A stretch of 54,475 nucleotides of DNA, taken from NCBI GenBank assembly GCA_017451645.1, contig JAFTNZ010000026.1:1-54475 (forward strand), in the 5' to 3' direction. Origin of the DNA: Bacteroidaceae bacterium (GTDB taxonomy: Bacteria > Bacteroidota > Bacteroidia > Bacteroidales > Bacteroidaceae). A model generated the notes under the pieces. That model was given only the letters and a program-made list of their open reading frames with translations, did not search any database and had not been told where the DNA came from. Below, in pieces: positions 9,121 to 17,630 of the stretch (positions are counted from its first letter, which is position 1; each line of letters starts with the position of its first letter). Position numbers and translations under genes: made by a program.

Positions 9121-10248
9121 TTATTTATTTATAGAAGAGTTTATACTTCTTTGTAAGAAAAGACAAGACTCATCTATGTATTTTTGATAATTTGTATCTT
9201 CATTCATATCTTCACATACAGCTCCTACGTCAGATGGCATAAAACGTTCCATCATATTATTTGCATTCATTAAATCTGTCATACGAGATGGATTCTTTTG
9301 AGTCAGTAAAGGAAAAGTTGCAAACTTTTTGTCAAATATGATAGAGAATGCCGTTGCGTGAAATGAATTGGAAATTACATATTTTGCATTTGATAACAAT
9401 TGTACAAATTCTATAGGTCCCGCATTGTCTATTTGAATATCTGCGTAAGGAACATGGGAGAAATCATTTAACGAAAGTATCTTCAAACGTTCCTTTTGTG
9501 CCAAATCTTTTGATAATTTGGAAATTCTATGATCGTCGTGCGTAAAATCGTATAGGAATATATAATCACCATCCTTTTCCTGTAGCTTCAAACTTTCAAT
9601 CCAATCTTTTTTTGAAAGTAGAAAAACCGGATCTACAACTTGACAACCTTCAAACCCTAAGTTATGTAGAATATTTAGACCGGTCTTTTCTCTAACAGAA
9701 ATACTATTAAATTTGCGTAATTGTTGTTTGACAAACTCTTTCTTTTCATCTTCTTTAATTTCACTTATTCCAAAACTTGCAGCATATGAAATTCTTTTTA
9801 TACTTGAAGGACCAAAATCAAGAAAATATGCTCCATTATTCCCATTTTCCATATCAGTATTCCATATTTGATCACTACCTGCAATCAATAAATCTGCATC
9901 AAAGTTTTCTTGTTGTAATTCTTGTAAAGACCTATAAGTACGAGGTGACAAATGTAAGTATTCTTTGTCAAACTTGTCAAAATTTCGTTTTCTTCCCCAG
10001 GTTTTTAGCATCCTTCTGTTTTTGTAGGGAGTAATAATATAGCGGAGCAGAGGATATTTGCAGACCAATTCGTATGCTCTTCCTTTTGGATATGGAGTAA
10101 ACAGTTCATAACGTGTATGTGATGGCAAACGAAAATCAATGATTTCTACATTATGTCCCCAACGTTCCAAAAACTCTTGTAATGCAAATGCTTGAAGTGT
10201 AGCACCATAATTATATACGTGCTGGCATGTAATAGTATTTATTCTCAT
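9121..10248 (-). CDS. polysaccharide pyruvyl transferase family protein
   Basis: The start is set at ATG 10246-10248 (375 aa) because the conserved N-terminus MRINTITCQHVYNYGATLQAFALQEFL begins there and because ATGA overlaps the TGA of the upstream gene. The open frame runs on to 10305 without family features. The family (PF04230-like) includes CsaB/WcaK proteins that add ketal-linked pyruvate from phosphoenolpyruvate to sugars. Visible family segments are LIAGSDQIWNTDM and the C-terminal NAKYVISNSFHATAFSIIF, which carries the conserved SNSFHATAF His. Its neighbour is an F420-dehydrogenase-beta-like protein, a pairing common in Bacteroides capsule loci. Confidence 0.88.
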   Translation of the reverse strand: MRINTITCQHVYNYGATLQAFALQEFLERWGHNVEIIDFRLPSHTRYELFTPYPKGRAYELVCKYPLLRYIITPYKNRRMLKTWGRKRNFDKFDKEYLHLSPRTYRSLQELQQENFDADLLIAGSDQIWNTDMENGNNGAYFLDFGPSSIKRISYAASFGISEIKEDEKKEFVKQQLRKFNSISVREKTGLNILHNLGFEGCQVVDPVFLLSKKDWIESLKLQEKDGDYIFLYDFTHDDHRISKLSKDLAQKERLKILSLNDFSHVPYADIQIDNAGPIEFVQLLSNAKYVISNSFHATAFSIIFDKKFATFPLLTQKNPSRMTDLMNANNMMERFMPSDVGAVCEDMNEDTNYQKYIDESCLFLQRSINSSINK

Positions 10249-11450
10249 ATTTTCTTCAGAATGTTTTTTATAGACTGGATAGGATTTAACAAGCGTCTTT
10301 TCCATATCTCTTTCTTTTTGTATGCTTGAACACAGGAATACATCTGATTTATATCTTTATCTTCTTTCAAAGCCTTGGTTATTTTTTTGTATAAATGCCC
10401 TTGTTTAGGATGTCCTTTCATTTGGCCTTCAGCCACCACCTCAAACGGATGTTCTACCAATTCACAGTTGCATTCTTTCAATAGTTCATTTCCCTTTTCA
10501 GTGAAGGCAATAGCTGCACTCACTCCATCTTCATTATCCTTGTAGGTCTTTCCCCACAGGTCTCCGATGCGAATGTCTGCCGAAGACTTGTCATATTTGA
10601 ACTTGCACGTCTCATAGCAGGCTTTTCCCAGACAGGCATCACTCAAGAAGAGACGGTAAAACATATCACCTTGGCTAAGCCGGGAATTGAAAAATCCTTT
10701 TTTTTCCTTTATTAACAAATTGTAAGAGTCGTGCCAATTCACCTTCTCACCTGTCTTCTCACCGTCAATGGACATAGCCCATGAATCATGCCAACCGGTA
10801 AACTTGTTGCGCCACGAAACGTATGTTACTTTGCCTGTTTTCTTCTCCACCTCCTTGATGTATTTATCCCACATCAGTTTGGAGGGTACACCGTGGCAGA
10901 AGAAGTCCATCAGTATGAAATTGTCTTCCACATTGAACCTGCGAATATATCTGCGGAAGGAGTCTATCTGGCAAGGAGTGCCAGTAATAAGGTATTTTTC
11001 CTTACGGTTGACTGCTTTGAATCCATCTACTGTATAGCTTTGGATATATTTGCTACCTATGCTCTGTATCAGTTCTTCTACCGTGGTGGCGATATAGTGT
11101 TCTGCTAGGTTCTTCTCGGCATTGTAGCGTACACCGCAAACTTTGAAACCTTGATTGATAAGTGTGCGTCCCAGTTCAAAACCAACACCTCCGCTGGAGC
11201 ACTTTCTGCGCACAGCTGTATCCTTACTCCATGCAGCATAGCTGCGGATAGAGGGTTCTTTGAGTGACAGCCCTTCTTGCGAATAGGAACAGGCATCCAT
11301 GCACAAACCGCAATCAGTACATTTGTCCAACTCGTCAATGTATGGCTCATAGAATCCGTCCTTGTTCAGCCGGATATGGATGATTTTCTTTCCGCAGACT
11401 GTGGCACAGACACCACAGCCGTAGCAGTCATGGATATTACCTATATTCAT
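10245..11450 (-). CDS. coenzyme F420 hydrogenase/dehydrogenase beta-subunit family Fe-S protein
   Basis: This 401-aa protein has two N-terminal ferredoxin-type cluster motifs: C9-x2-C12-x2-C15-x3-C19 and C44-x2-C47-x2-C50-x3-C54. After them come the FrhB-like N-terminal and C-terminal domains (SGGVGFELGRTLI; DLWGKTYKDNEDGVSAAIAFTEKG). Bacteroidetes do not make F420, so in capsule loci this family presumably works with flavin as a redox partner in sugar modification. It is translationally coupled on both sides: ATG overlaps the Wzx stop, and its stop overlaps the pyruvyl transferase start. Coupling to the pyruvyl transferase suggests the two act on the same sugar, which is inference. Confidence 0.88.
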   Translation of the reverse strand: MNIGNIHDCYGCGVCATVCGKKIIHIRLNKDGFYEPYIDELDKCTDCGLCMDACSYSQEGLSLKEPSIRSYAAWSKDTAVRRKCSSGGVGFELGRTLINQGFKVCGVRYNAEKNLAEHYIATTVEELIQSIGSKYIQSYTVDGFKAVNRKEKYLITGTPCQIDSFRRYIRRFNVEDNFILMDFFCHGVPSKLMWDKYIKEVEKKTGKVTYVSWRNKFTGWHDSWAMSIDGEKTGEKVNWHDSYNLLIKEKKGFFNSRLSQGDMFYRLFLSDACLGKACYETCKFKYDKSSADIRIGDLWGKTYKDNEDGVSAAIAFTEKGNELLKECNCELVEHPFEVVAEGQMKGHPKQGHLYKKITKALKEDKDINQMYSCVQAYKKKEIWKRRLLNPIQSIKNILKKI

Positions 11451-12970
11451 TTTTTGATGATTTTTCTAATTTTGTTCGTAATGAATTCCTTTTCCTCTTT
11501 ATCCAATCCGAAGGTATATGTCAATAATACAGAGGAAAGAAGAGAAAGCGATACTATCAGGATGAAGTTCCACCAATTGGTGCTCACGTTGCAATAAAGA
11601 AGGAACGGGGGGATAAATGCCAACACACAGATTACCGCTACACGCAATGTGACCTGCCTGATGAATGACATAACAGGCAATCCAATGGACTTCTTTAGTA
11701 ACAGCAACCGTGTAAAATGGCAGATTACGGCCATCACGAGACCGACTACCATTGCTGAATAAGGAGGGAAGCCCATTTTTAATATAATGTATGCTATCGG
11801 AAGGGTGAGCAGTGAAATTCCTCCCACTACTATCTGGTAATCGCGGACTTTTCCGGATGCGTGCATAGAAGCAATCAACGTACCTGACAGAGAATCAACA
11901 ATGGAAGTTAGCAACACCAGTCGGAGGAATATTACCGTATTGTCTGGCACCTCTTTAAGCCAAACATTCAGTACAAATGGAGCTTCAATAATGATTGGTA
12001 TAGCCAAAGTCATAATCATCAGGAACGAGAGACGGCTTCCACGGAAAACCAACTTGAACATATTTTCTCGTTCATTCGCGGCATAGGACTTCACTATTTG
12101 CGGATTCATGGCCAACTGAAAGTTGCTCACAAAACCACTCATTGCATGAAGTACTTGATAAGCTATTGCTCGGGCCGCATTTACCGCTGCACCAAAAAAT
12201 ATATTCAACAGCACATTGATGCCTTGCTCCTTAGCTATCATTGCTAGAGAACCTATCAAATTCCAACTGACAAATGACATCATATTTTTTCCATGCCTAC
12301 GGTTCCATCCCCAATTGCAGCGACATTCTGTAAAATGTCTATTACAATAGACTCCATAAATAATGCGAATCAATATGGCCATAGTCGCCAACAATGCTGC
12401 ATAGAAAATCAATTGGTCAATAGGTGACACCAACAACAGGTAAACAATTATCAGTTTCAGTACGACTTCTATAATGCTAACATAGGCAAATGCCTTCATG
12501 TGTTCGTAAGCCACAATGGCAGCATTGTATGGAACACTGATGATGTTAACTATAAAAGTCAATAACGAGAACTGGAATACCCAATTGGCTGCAACATACC
12601 TGTCAGAGGGAAAATTCATATAATTGTTCAAGAACCATATACCGACCGTTTCCCCTAAAATTAGAATAATAACAGCGAGCAATAGATGAATCATTACAGC
12701 TGTAGTAAACATGGACTTGATATCGCCATTTTGCTTACCTATTTCAAAAGAGAGAAAACGTTGTGTGGCGGTCGTCATTGCTCCGCTTATCACTGCAAAC
12801 ATAGAGACAAAACCACCTACAACATTGTAAATGCCAAAATTTGTTTCACCCAATACTTCCAATACAACACGCGATGTGTAAAGGCTTATTGCCATAGTAA
12901 GAAGCATACGGAAGTAGAGCAAGAGGGTATTCTTGGCTATACGCTTGTTATTTGATGATGATTCAGGCAT
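11447..12970 (-). CDS. Wzx-like polysaccharide flippase (MATE/MOP superfamily)
   Basis: The protein has 507 aa from ATG 12968-12970; the open frame could begin at a TTG two codons earlier. It shows about 12-14 hydrophobic helices and begins with the soluble tail NNKRIAKNTLLLYFRMLLTMAISLYTSRVVLEVLG, characteristic of Bacteroides capsule flippases. It would move undecaprenyl-linked repeat units across the inner membrane before Wzy polymerisation. It is the first gene of the intact capsule operon. The 493 bp upstream hold no gene, so the operon promoter may lie there or transcription may arrive from upxY through the accessory block. Confidence 0.88.
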   Translation of the reverse strand: MPESSSNNKRIAKNTLLLYFRMLLTMAISLYTSRVVLEVLGETNFGIYNVVGGFVSMFAVISGAMTTATQRFLSFEIGKQNGDIKSMFTTAVMIHLLLAVIILILGETVGIWFLNNYMNFPSDRYVAANWVFQFSLLTFIVNIISVPYNAAIVAYEHMKAFAYVSIIEVVLKLIIVYLLLVSPIDQLIFYAALLATMAILIRIIYGVYCNRHFTECRCNWGWNRRHGKNMMSFVSWNLIGSLAMIAKEQGINVLLNIFFGAAVNAARAIAYQVLHAMSGFVSNFQLAMNPQIVKSYAANERENMFKLVFRGSRLSFLMIMTLAIPIIIEAPFVLNVWLKEVPDNTVIFLRLVLLTSIVDSLSGTLIASMHASGKVRDYQIVVGGISLLTLPIAYIILKMGFPPYSAMVVGLVMAVICHFTRLLLLKKSIGLPVMSFIRQVTLRVAVICVLAFIPPFLLYCNVSTNWWNFILIVSLSLLSSVLLTYTFGLDKEEKEFITNKIRKIIKK

Positions 12971-13470
12971 TATCAATTGTATTTATCAGCCCTCACCAGA
13001 CCCACACTCAAAGGAATCGTAAAAAGAATATAGTTTCCGGTGAGGAGCTGAAATTAATTATTAATTATGAATTCAGACCAATACCCTTCCTTTTCAAAAA
13101 GTTGCAATAAAAGAAAAGGATAGGTCAAAGGATGCTGAGAGATTGATTTTAGGGTTAAGGTGCTGCGGGTGACAGTCGCGGAGCACCGATTGAAGACACT
13201 CCGTAAGGGTGGAGAGAATTAATCTTGAGAGTGTAAAATAAACTATTTCTTACTACTATTATTGTAGCTTGACACAGTTTATTTTACACTCTCGAGCCTA
13301 TTTGGGGTTTTGTCTTCTTTGCTGTATATTCTATAATCATCCCGTTTTTTCATCGTAATCTTTTTTCTTTTTTATGTTTGTTTTTCTGGCTACGGGGTGA
13401 GCTACAAGCTACGAGTGGGGGAAAGGTCAACGATGGCTGTTGGAAAATTCTATTCTGTATTTTCTACATA
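12971..13470. other. 500-bp non-coding stretch between Wzx gene and YiiX-like gene
   Basis: No supported gene lies here on either strand. It contains a perfect 18-bp inverted repeat (13227-13244 / 13276-13293), two short GC-rich hairpins near 13155-13215, and a T-rich run around 13340-13390. No good TAnnTTTG box facing the capsule operon was found, so the promoter remains unplaced. Confidence 0.6.
13227..13293. repeat. perfect 18-bp inverted repeat with 31-nt loop
   Basis: The arm GAGAGTGTAAAATAAACT at 13227-13244 is repeated in reverse complement at 13276-13293. The right arm continues inward with a GTGTCAAGCTACAA stretch (reading leftward), which looks like a transposon terminal repeat more than a terminator stem. 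The AT-rich 18-bp stem could also fold in RNA. A collapsed insertion element or MITE is the preferred explanation. Confidence 0.6.
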
Positions 13471-14652
13471 TTATTCCTCTTCTTTGAAATAATCTCCAAT
13501 ATTTGAAGGCCCATATTCCAAAAGTGCTTGGAGAGTTCGGGAAATATCTACTACTCCTTCTTTATATTCATATTGTTCATAATGACCACATTCCTTACAA
13601 AAGTCAAGGAAGCCTTGTTCATCTTTTGAAAAGGTTTCAACATAGAGATACTCAAGTCTTCTCCTCACAGCGATAGCTTCATCCAATATGTCCTTTATAT
13701 GCTGGTGTATCAGTTGGACAACCTGAGAATCTGACCTTAGCTTTGCAAAAATCGAAAGATTCATGGCATTTTCCCTAAATATTGGAAGATAGGTTTTGTC
13801 ATAATGCAAAAATTGGTTATTCAAAAAGAACATGACATCTTGTATCGTTGGAAAATGCTTGAAAAAAGTATCATCATCACAAAACCATGGCCAAATAAGT
13901 TTTGTCTGTTCAGACGGTGGAGTCATCCACTTTTGTCTTTTTAATAAATCTATGGCTTCATCATCTTTATCTGTATGATGGACTGCTGAAATAAGTAATT
14001 GATCCATGGTCTGTATGTCGTCGCCATATAGATCTCGCATATTCTCAAGCATTTCAGCAAGACACGTATTCCACTCTGAATTATTTCGTTCGTTTTGACT
14101 ATTCATCACAGTCAAAATCATTTTTTCAGTGAATGTTTGTAGCGATGGGCTTATTTGCTCCAATTGGTTTGATGATAAAAAATCATCAGGCGCACAATAA
14201 TCAGGATTTGAAACTACGTCGATTCCTGCTTGGTGATATGCTTGTGCTACCAGTCTTGAACAAAATGTACGATTGCTTTGGTCTTTCTTATCCGAATTCC
14301 TATAAGTGTTGACCATTCGAGCCTGTTGAGTACCGAACTCCATTGCCATTTTGCTTCTAATCCAAAACAACATGTCATCAATGATTTTATGAGATGTTGT
14401 TTTGAGTCGAAGGATGCAACCATGCTCTGCCTCTCGAAAAGCATAAGAATAGATATGATTCATCACCACCCCGGTCCCATCAGCTTCCATCAGAAAGGCA
14501 TCTCCCAAATATATTGCTGCATGATCATAAATGCATCCAGGCATCAACCTACGTTGACTCTCATAGGTGTTCATTAGTAATATGTCACCCGGCTGCATTA
14601 TTGGTTCATTGAAAACGAACTTTATTTCCTCTTTTGGAATAATCATATGCAA
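13471..14652 (-). CDS. YiiX-like permuted papain-fold (NlpC/P60-type) cysteine peptidase or amidase
   Basis: This is a 393-aa protein. The N-terminal 150 residues carry the circularly permuted NlpC/P60 pattern: a PGDILL start at residue 21, His44 in YDHAAIYLG, Glu56 in LMEADGTG, and Cys131 in TFCSRLVAQAYHQAG, giving a His-Glu-Cys set. The remaining 240 residues are helical and acidic with no recognised domain. There is no signal peptide, so it acts in the cytoplasm. YiiX relatives hydrolyse amide or thioester bonds, but the substrate is unknown here. It lies 158 bp downstream of the DUF4276 gene, beyond one copy of the direct repeat, so it is probably not part of that pair. An effector or defence role is possible but unproven. 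Confidence 0.7.
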   Translation of the reverse strand: MHMIIPKEEIKFVFNEPIMQPGDILLMNTYESQRRLMPGCIYDHAAIYLGDAFLMEADGTGVVMNHIYSYAFREAEHGCILRLKTTSHKIIDDMLFWIRSKMAMEFGTQQARMVNTYRNSDKKDQSNRTFCSRLVAQAYHQAGIDVVSNPDYCAPDDFLSSNQLEQISPSLQTFTEKMILTVMNSQNERNNSEWNTCLAEMLENMRDLYGDDIQTMDQLLISAVHHTDKDDEAIDLLKRQKWMTPPSEQTKLIWPWFCDDDTFFKHFPTIQDVMFFLNNQFLHYDKTYLPIFRENAMNLSIFAKLRSDSQVVQLIHQHIKDILDEAIAVRRRLEYLYVETFSKDEQGFLDFCKECGHYEQYEYKEGVVDISRTLQALLEYGPSNIGDYFKEEE

Positions 14653-14736
14653 AATGTCACTTATTTCTGTAAATACCCCAAAATGACAGTTGGTGATGGG
14701 GAACTCTTTTTATACTAAAGCATAGTTTTGTAAGCG

Positions 14737-14792
14737 GTAAGCGTCCAAAAATGACGTCCCTATAGAATACAGTGTATTTGAGCACCTTTTTC
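14737..14792 (+). repeat. IS66-end-like direct repeat, copy A
   Basis: These 56 bp start GTAAGCGTCCAAAAATGACG and match 16671-16726 at about 50 of 56 positions in the same orientation. A GTAAGCG start is typical of IS66-family inverted repeats. It lies just downstream of the DUF4276 gene. Confidence 0.65.
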
Positions 14793-14810
14793 TGCAAAAT
14801 GGGTGTTTGG

Positions 14811-15476
14811 TCAGCTACTGATGACGTTCACCAAACTGTCAAACCAAGAAGCGAAGCGAGGACATTGCGAATAGATCGTATTAAAACCTATCAGTTCAAG
14901 TATATCAGAGCTGTCTGCAGTCTTGTCATAGTTGAAAATAGCCATCAGACGTTTGGATGGTGCAGTAGTTGCTCCGCCATTGATATCTTCCGGACAGGGG
15001 AATTCAGATAGAATCTCTTCTATCCTTCTCAATTGAGAATCCTCATCAAGCAAGTAATTGAATCCCTCCATACTAGAAAACAGGAGTGCTTCAAATTCAT
15101 ATTTTTGGATATACGGAACAAACAGTGGTAAGGCAGGAATCCGTTTTCTCATGTCGGCCTCCATGGCTGCCTCGACCTTATGAATCATTTTTCCATCTGT
15201 TGTGTATCCGGGAAATGATATTGGCAAGCGAAAGAAATCCAGGAAAGTGGTAATAACCGTGCAACCTTGAGCTGCAAAACGCGCTACATCGTTAAACAGA
15301 TATTCATAATTAATGTTGCCTCCTTTTTTATTCAACTTCCTATTGGTGATGATTTTACAAGTTTCTATCAACCAAGTGCCAGTTGAATGCACATACAGTT
15401 CTGGGATAACATGCTGCTTAATGAACATCAGTTCACTGTCTCCTTCAACCAGAATCACCAATCGTTTTGTATCCAT
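14811..15476 (-). CDS. DUF4276 family protein (TOPRIM-like)
   Basis: Read from ATG 15474-15476, the protein has 221 aa. An upstream in-frame codon at 15527 would overlap the ATPase gene by 37 bp and lacks family sequence. Family features are the start RLVILVEGDSELMFIKQHVIPEL, with the TOPRIM-type Glu in VEGDSE, the segment TTFLDFFRLPISFPG, and PYIQKYEFEALLFSSMEGF. TOPRIM-like proteins paired with ABC-type ATPases are nucleases in anti-phage systems such as OLD/Gabija and PARIS, so a nuclease effector is plausible. It starts 15 bp after the ATPase gene, in one operon. Catalysis has not been shown for this family as far as I know. Confidence 0.8.
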   Translation of the reverse strand: MDTKRLVILVEGDSELMFIKQHVIPELYVHSTGTWLIETCKIITNRKLNKKGGNINYEYLFNDVARFAAQGCTVITTFLDFFRLPISFPGYTTDGKMIHKVEAAMEADMRKRIPALPLFVPYIQKYEFEALLFSSMEGFNYLLDEDSQLRRIEEILSEFPCPEDINGGATTAPSKRLMAIFNYDKTADSSDILELIGFNTIYSQCPRFASWFDSLVNVISS

Positions 15477-15490
15477 AATCCCGCTCTCAT

Positions 15491-16570
15491 TTAAAAAGGC
15501 TGTCCACCTATCAGGTTTTTCTCCCAAATCTCACCTAAGCTGTATTGCTCCAACCAAACAGATAGAGTTTCTTGATTCAAGCGACGGAACTGGGACGCAT
15601 TCTCTTTCATATCAACCACTACAATGTCATCTGCATCAAAATTGTCCACCAAACCTATTGATTGGGTGGAAATGATAATCTGCGATTGCATTGAGACCTT
15701 CTTAATGATAGCTGATAATTTGTTGATCGCCATCGGATGCAGTCCCAATTCCGGTTCATCGATAATGATGGTTTGGGGCGGATTGGGTTGCAATAGCAAA
15801 GTTGCCAAGCAGATGAAGCGGAGTGTGCCATCAGAAAGCTGATATGCATTGAAATAAGAACCCTCCACTCCGCGCTGTTTCCATTCTAATTGGATAACTT
15901 TGGGATTCAATCTGTCCGGTGTCAAGGCAAATCCTCCGAAAAAAGGAGATACGGCCTTTACAGCCATCTCAATGCGCTTGAATGACTTCGGGTGTCTCTC
16001 CTGTAAAAAATAGAGGAAAGGTGCAATGTTGGCACCATCATGTCTCAAGGCTACATTGTCATCAATGTTTGCCTTTGACTTCATTGGAGAAGTATCTCCT
16101 GCATCGTGGAAATGATAGACCTTAAATTGCCCCATCAAGTCGCTGACATACCATGCCTGCCCAGATTTATCATCCTTTATTGTAGCCTCTTTCTTATCCT
16201 TATCGCATAGTTGGAAACGCCACACATCGTTATACAAAAAGGCGGTCGAGGCAGTCTTGATAATGAAAGAATCCTGTGCCTCTTGTAGTTCAACAATATA
16301 ACGGTTATGATAATCCCCTCGTTGGAAATTCAAATCAATAGAAATTTGCTCCGTCTGCTTTCTTCCCATGTGAAGTAATACATTGGCTCCACCTTTCCGT
16401 AATACATAAGATTGAAGTTCCTTTTCATACAGGCTACGCATCAAGTCAAACACAGAAATAAAATTGGATTTTCCAATACCATTTCCGCCTATCAGAATAT
16501 TGATGGACTTCAAATCTACTTTTTGATTGTCAATCGACTTATATCCCTTGATGCTCAGTTTGGTTATCAT
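15491..16570 (-). CDS. AAA/ABC-type ATPase (RecF/SMC-like, AAA_21)
   Basis: This 359-aa protein has the ABC/SMC-like ATPase parts in order: Walker A GGNGIGKS (residues 28-35), ABC signature LSDGTLRF (245-252) and Walker B IIIDEPELGLHP (268-279). The usual H-loop position reads ISTQS rather than STHS. Between Walker A and the signature is a beta-rich middle segment instead of a long coiled coil. It is a cytoplasmic DNA-repair or defence-type ATPase. It is paired with the DUF4276 gene in an operon, like the ATPase sensor of two-gene defence systems (AriA of PARIS, GajA/OLD). The pair is bracketed by direct repeats at 14737 and 16671, suggesting a mobile cassette. Confidence 0.85.
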   Translation of the reverse strand: MITKLSIKGYKSIDNQKVDLKSINILIGGNGIGKSNFISVFDLMRSLYEKELQSYVLRKGGANVLLHMGRKQTEQISIDLNFQRGDYHNRYIVELQEAQDSFIIKTASTAFLYNDVWRFQLCDKDKKEATIKDDKSGQAWYVSDLMGQFKVYHFHDAGDTSPMKSKANIDDNVALRHDGANIAPFLYFLQERHPKSFKRIEMAVKAVSPFFGGFALTPDRLNPKVIQLEWKQRGVEGSYFNAYQLSDGTLRFICLATLLLQPNPPQTIIIDEPELGLHPMAINKLSAIIKKVSMQSQIIISTQSIGLVDNFDADDIVVVDMKENASQFRRLNQETLSVWLEQYSLGEIWEKNLIGGQPF

Positions 16571-16900
16571 TTTTCACATTGATTTGAAATGCAAATTTAG
16601 CGATTTATTTTATTCCAAACAAGATTTTTCCTCTAAAAGTTTGAATATATCTTTCTGTTCCCCTTTTTCAGTAAGCGTCCCAAAATGACGTCCCTATAGA
16701 ATACGGTGCATTTGGGATCCTTTTTCGCAAGGGACGATTTAAAGTGATGAGTTACTAGTAACTAGCTATGAGTGTTTTTCAGGAGTGTAGGAGGTAGAAG
16801 TGACGCTACGCTTGTGTAGGAGTGCAGGAGTGACGCTGCGCTTAGGAGTGTAGACGAATGTGCTGCTTGCATTTTTCCAATCAAGTTTAAGGTTCCAAGT
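16571..16900. other. 330-bp non-coding stretch carrying repeats
   Basis: This contains direct-repeat copy B (16671-16726) and a degenerate tandem repeat at 16781-16856 (unit about AGGAGTGCAGGAGTGACGCT). Short TTCAAGG repeats run into the end of the toxin gene at 16890-16918. No gene was seen. Confidence 0.6.
16671..16726 (+). repeat. IS66-end-like direct repeat, copy B
   Basis: This is the second copy of the 56-bp repeat at 14737-14792, starting GTAAGCGTCCCAAAATGACG in the same orientation. It lies about 100 bp upstream of the ATPase start codon, so copies A and B flank the ATPase/DUF4276 gene pair. Confidence 0.65.
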
Positions 16901-17248
16901 TCAAGGTTCAAGGTTCCCATTATCGTTCTCTTCCAGGAAAGAGTGAATTATCTCTTTGATAACAGCAGGGTTACGGCGTGTATCAAATATGGCAACAATA
17001 ATGACAGTTTGGTCTTCTATGGTATAATAAATTGCGCTTTTTCTGCAATTCATTAATCGCACTTCTGTTTCTTCTGTAGATAATAAGTCATCCACATAAC
17101 CAATACGTGGGAATGTACCCAATAAGTTGGTGTATTCAATAATCGAGTTTGCTACTCTTTGAGCCACTTTTCTATTGAAAAGTTCTTCTATAAATTGAAG
17201 GACTTCAGCAAATGTTTCCCTTGCTAATCGCGACCAAACTACTTCCAT
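16901..17248 (-). CDS. RelE/ParE-type toxin
   Basis: Read from ATG 17246-17248, the toxin has 115 aa. The family start MEVVWSRLARETFAEVLQFIEELF is the usual beta strand plus helix, and a longer in-frame start at 17269 lacks family sequence. The later CRKSAIYYTIEDQTVIIVAIFDTRRNP matches the C-terminal sheet of RelE/ParE toxins, including the terminal 'DTRRNP' seen in many ParE-like proteins. It overlaps the antitoxin gene by about 10 bp. The last codons (NGNLEP) are encoded by a short TTCAAGG-type repeat, so the natural C-terminus may have been altered. Whether it poisons ribosomes or gyrase cannot be read. Confidence 0.8.
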   Translation of the reverse strand: MEVVWSRLARETFAEVLQFIEELFNRKVAQRVANSIIEYTNLLGTFPRIGYVDDLLSTEETEVRLMNCRKSAIYYTIEDQTVIIVAIFDTRRNPAVIKEIIHSFLEENDNGNLEP

Positions 17249-17535
17249 CCCAATCTCTCTTTCAGCCAACCTTTCATTTCATTTTGGGAGACACATTTGC
17301 CAATCCGATAATCAGAAAGGGCTGCATCAACAGCCAAGCGTCTCGTCTCCACAGGGATGCCCTCCAAGAAATCCTCCTCTCGCAGCGCAATCTCCTCGTC
17401 ATCATTTTGCAATAAATCTAAGCATTGTTGCAATTTTATGACACGACTTTCCATACCAATAGTTTCCACTAATCGGGATTTCAGTTGTTGGAGTGGTACA
17501 GAATCATAAGCTATTGCCGGTTCCGAGAGTTTCAT
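17239..17535 (-). CDS. type II antitoxin of the RelE/ParE pair
   Basis: This is a 98-aa protein directly upstream of, and overlapping, the toxin gene. It is helical and acidic in the middle (LQNDDEEIALREEDFLEGIP) and ends with VSQNEMKGWLKERLGW, the 'K.WL.ERLGW' tail common in Bacteroidetes addiction-module antitoxins. It resembles the orphan antitoxin at 2974-3279 in length, in the AYxSVPLQQL-like start and in tail layout. It should bind and neutralise the toxin and repress the operon. Confidence 0.75.
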   Translation of the reverse strand: MKLSEPAIAYDSVPLQQLKSRLVETIGMESRVIKLQQCLDLLQNDDEEIALREEDFLEGIPVETRRLAVDAALSDYRIGKCVSQNEMKGWLKERLGWK

Positions 17536-17630
17536 TGTCTATATACTTTTGGTTTCGTGTAGCAAAGATAAATCATTTCTTTCAATCCGCCAAGGGAAGG
17601 ATGTTAAAAGTACGGTTGTTACTCCTAATT

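Noticed and set aside
10248-10305. Longer N-terminus of the pyruvyl transferase
   Set aside because: The extension overlaps the upstream gene, has no family sequence, and the ATG at 10248 fits the coupled ATGA overlap.
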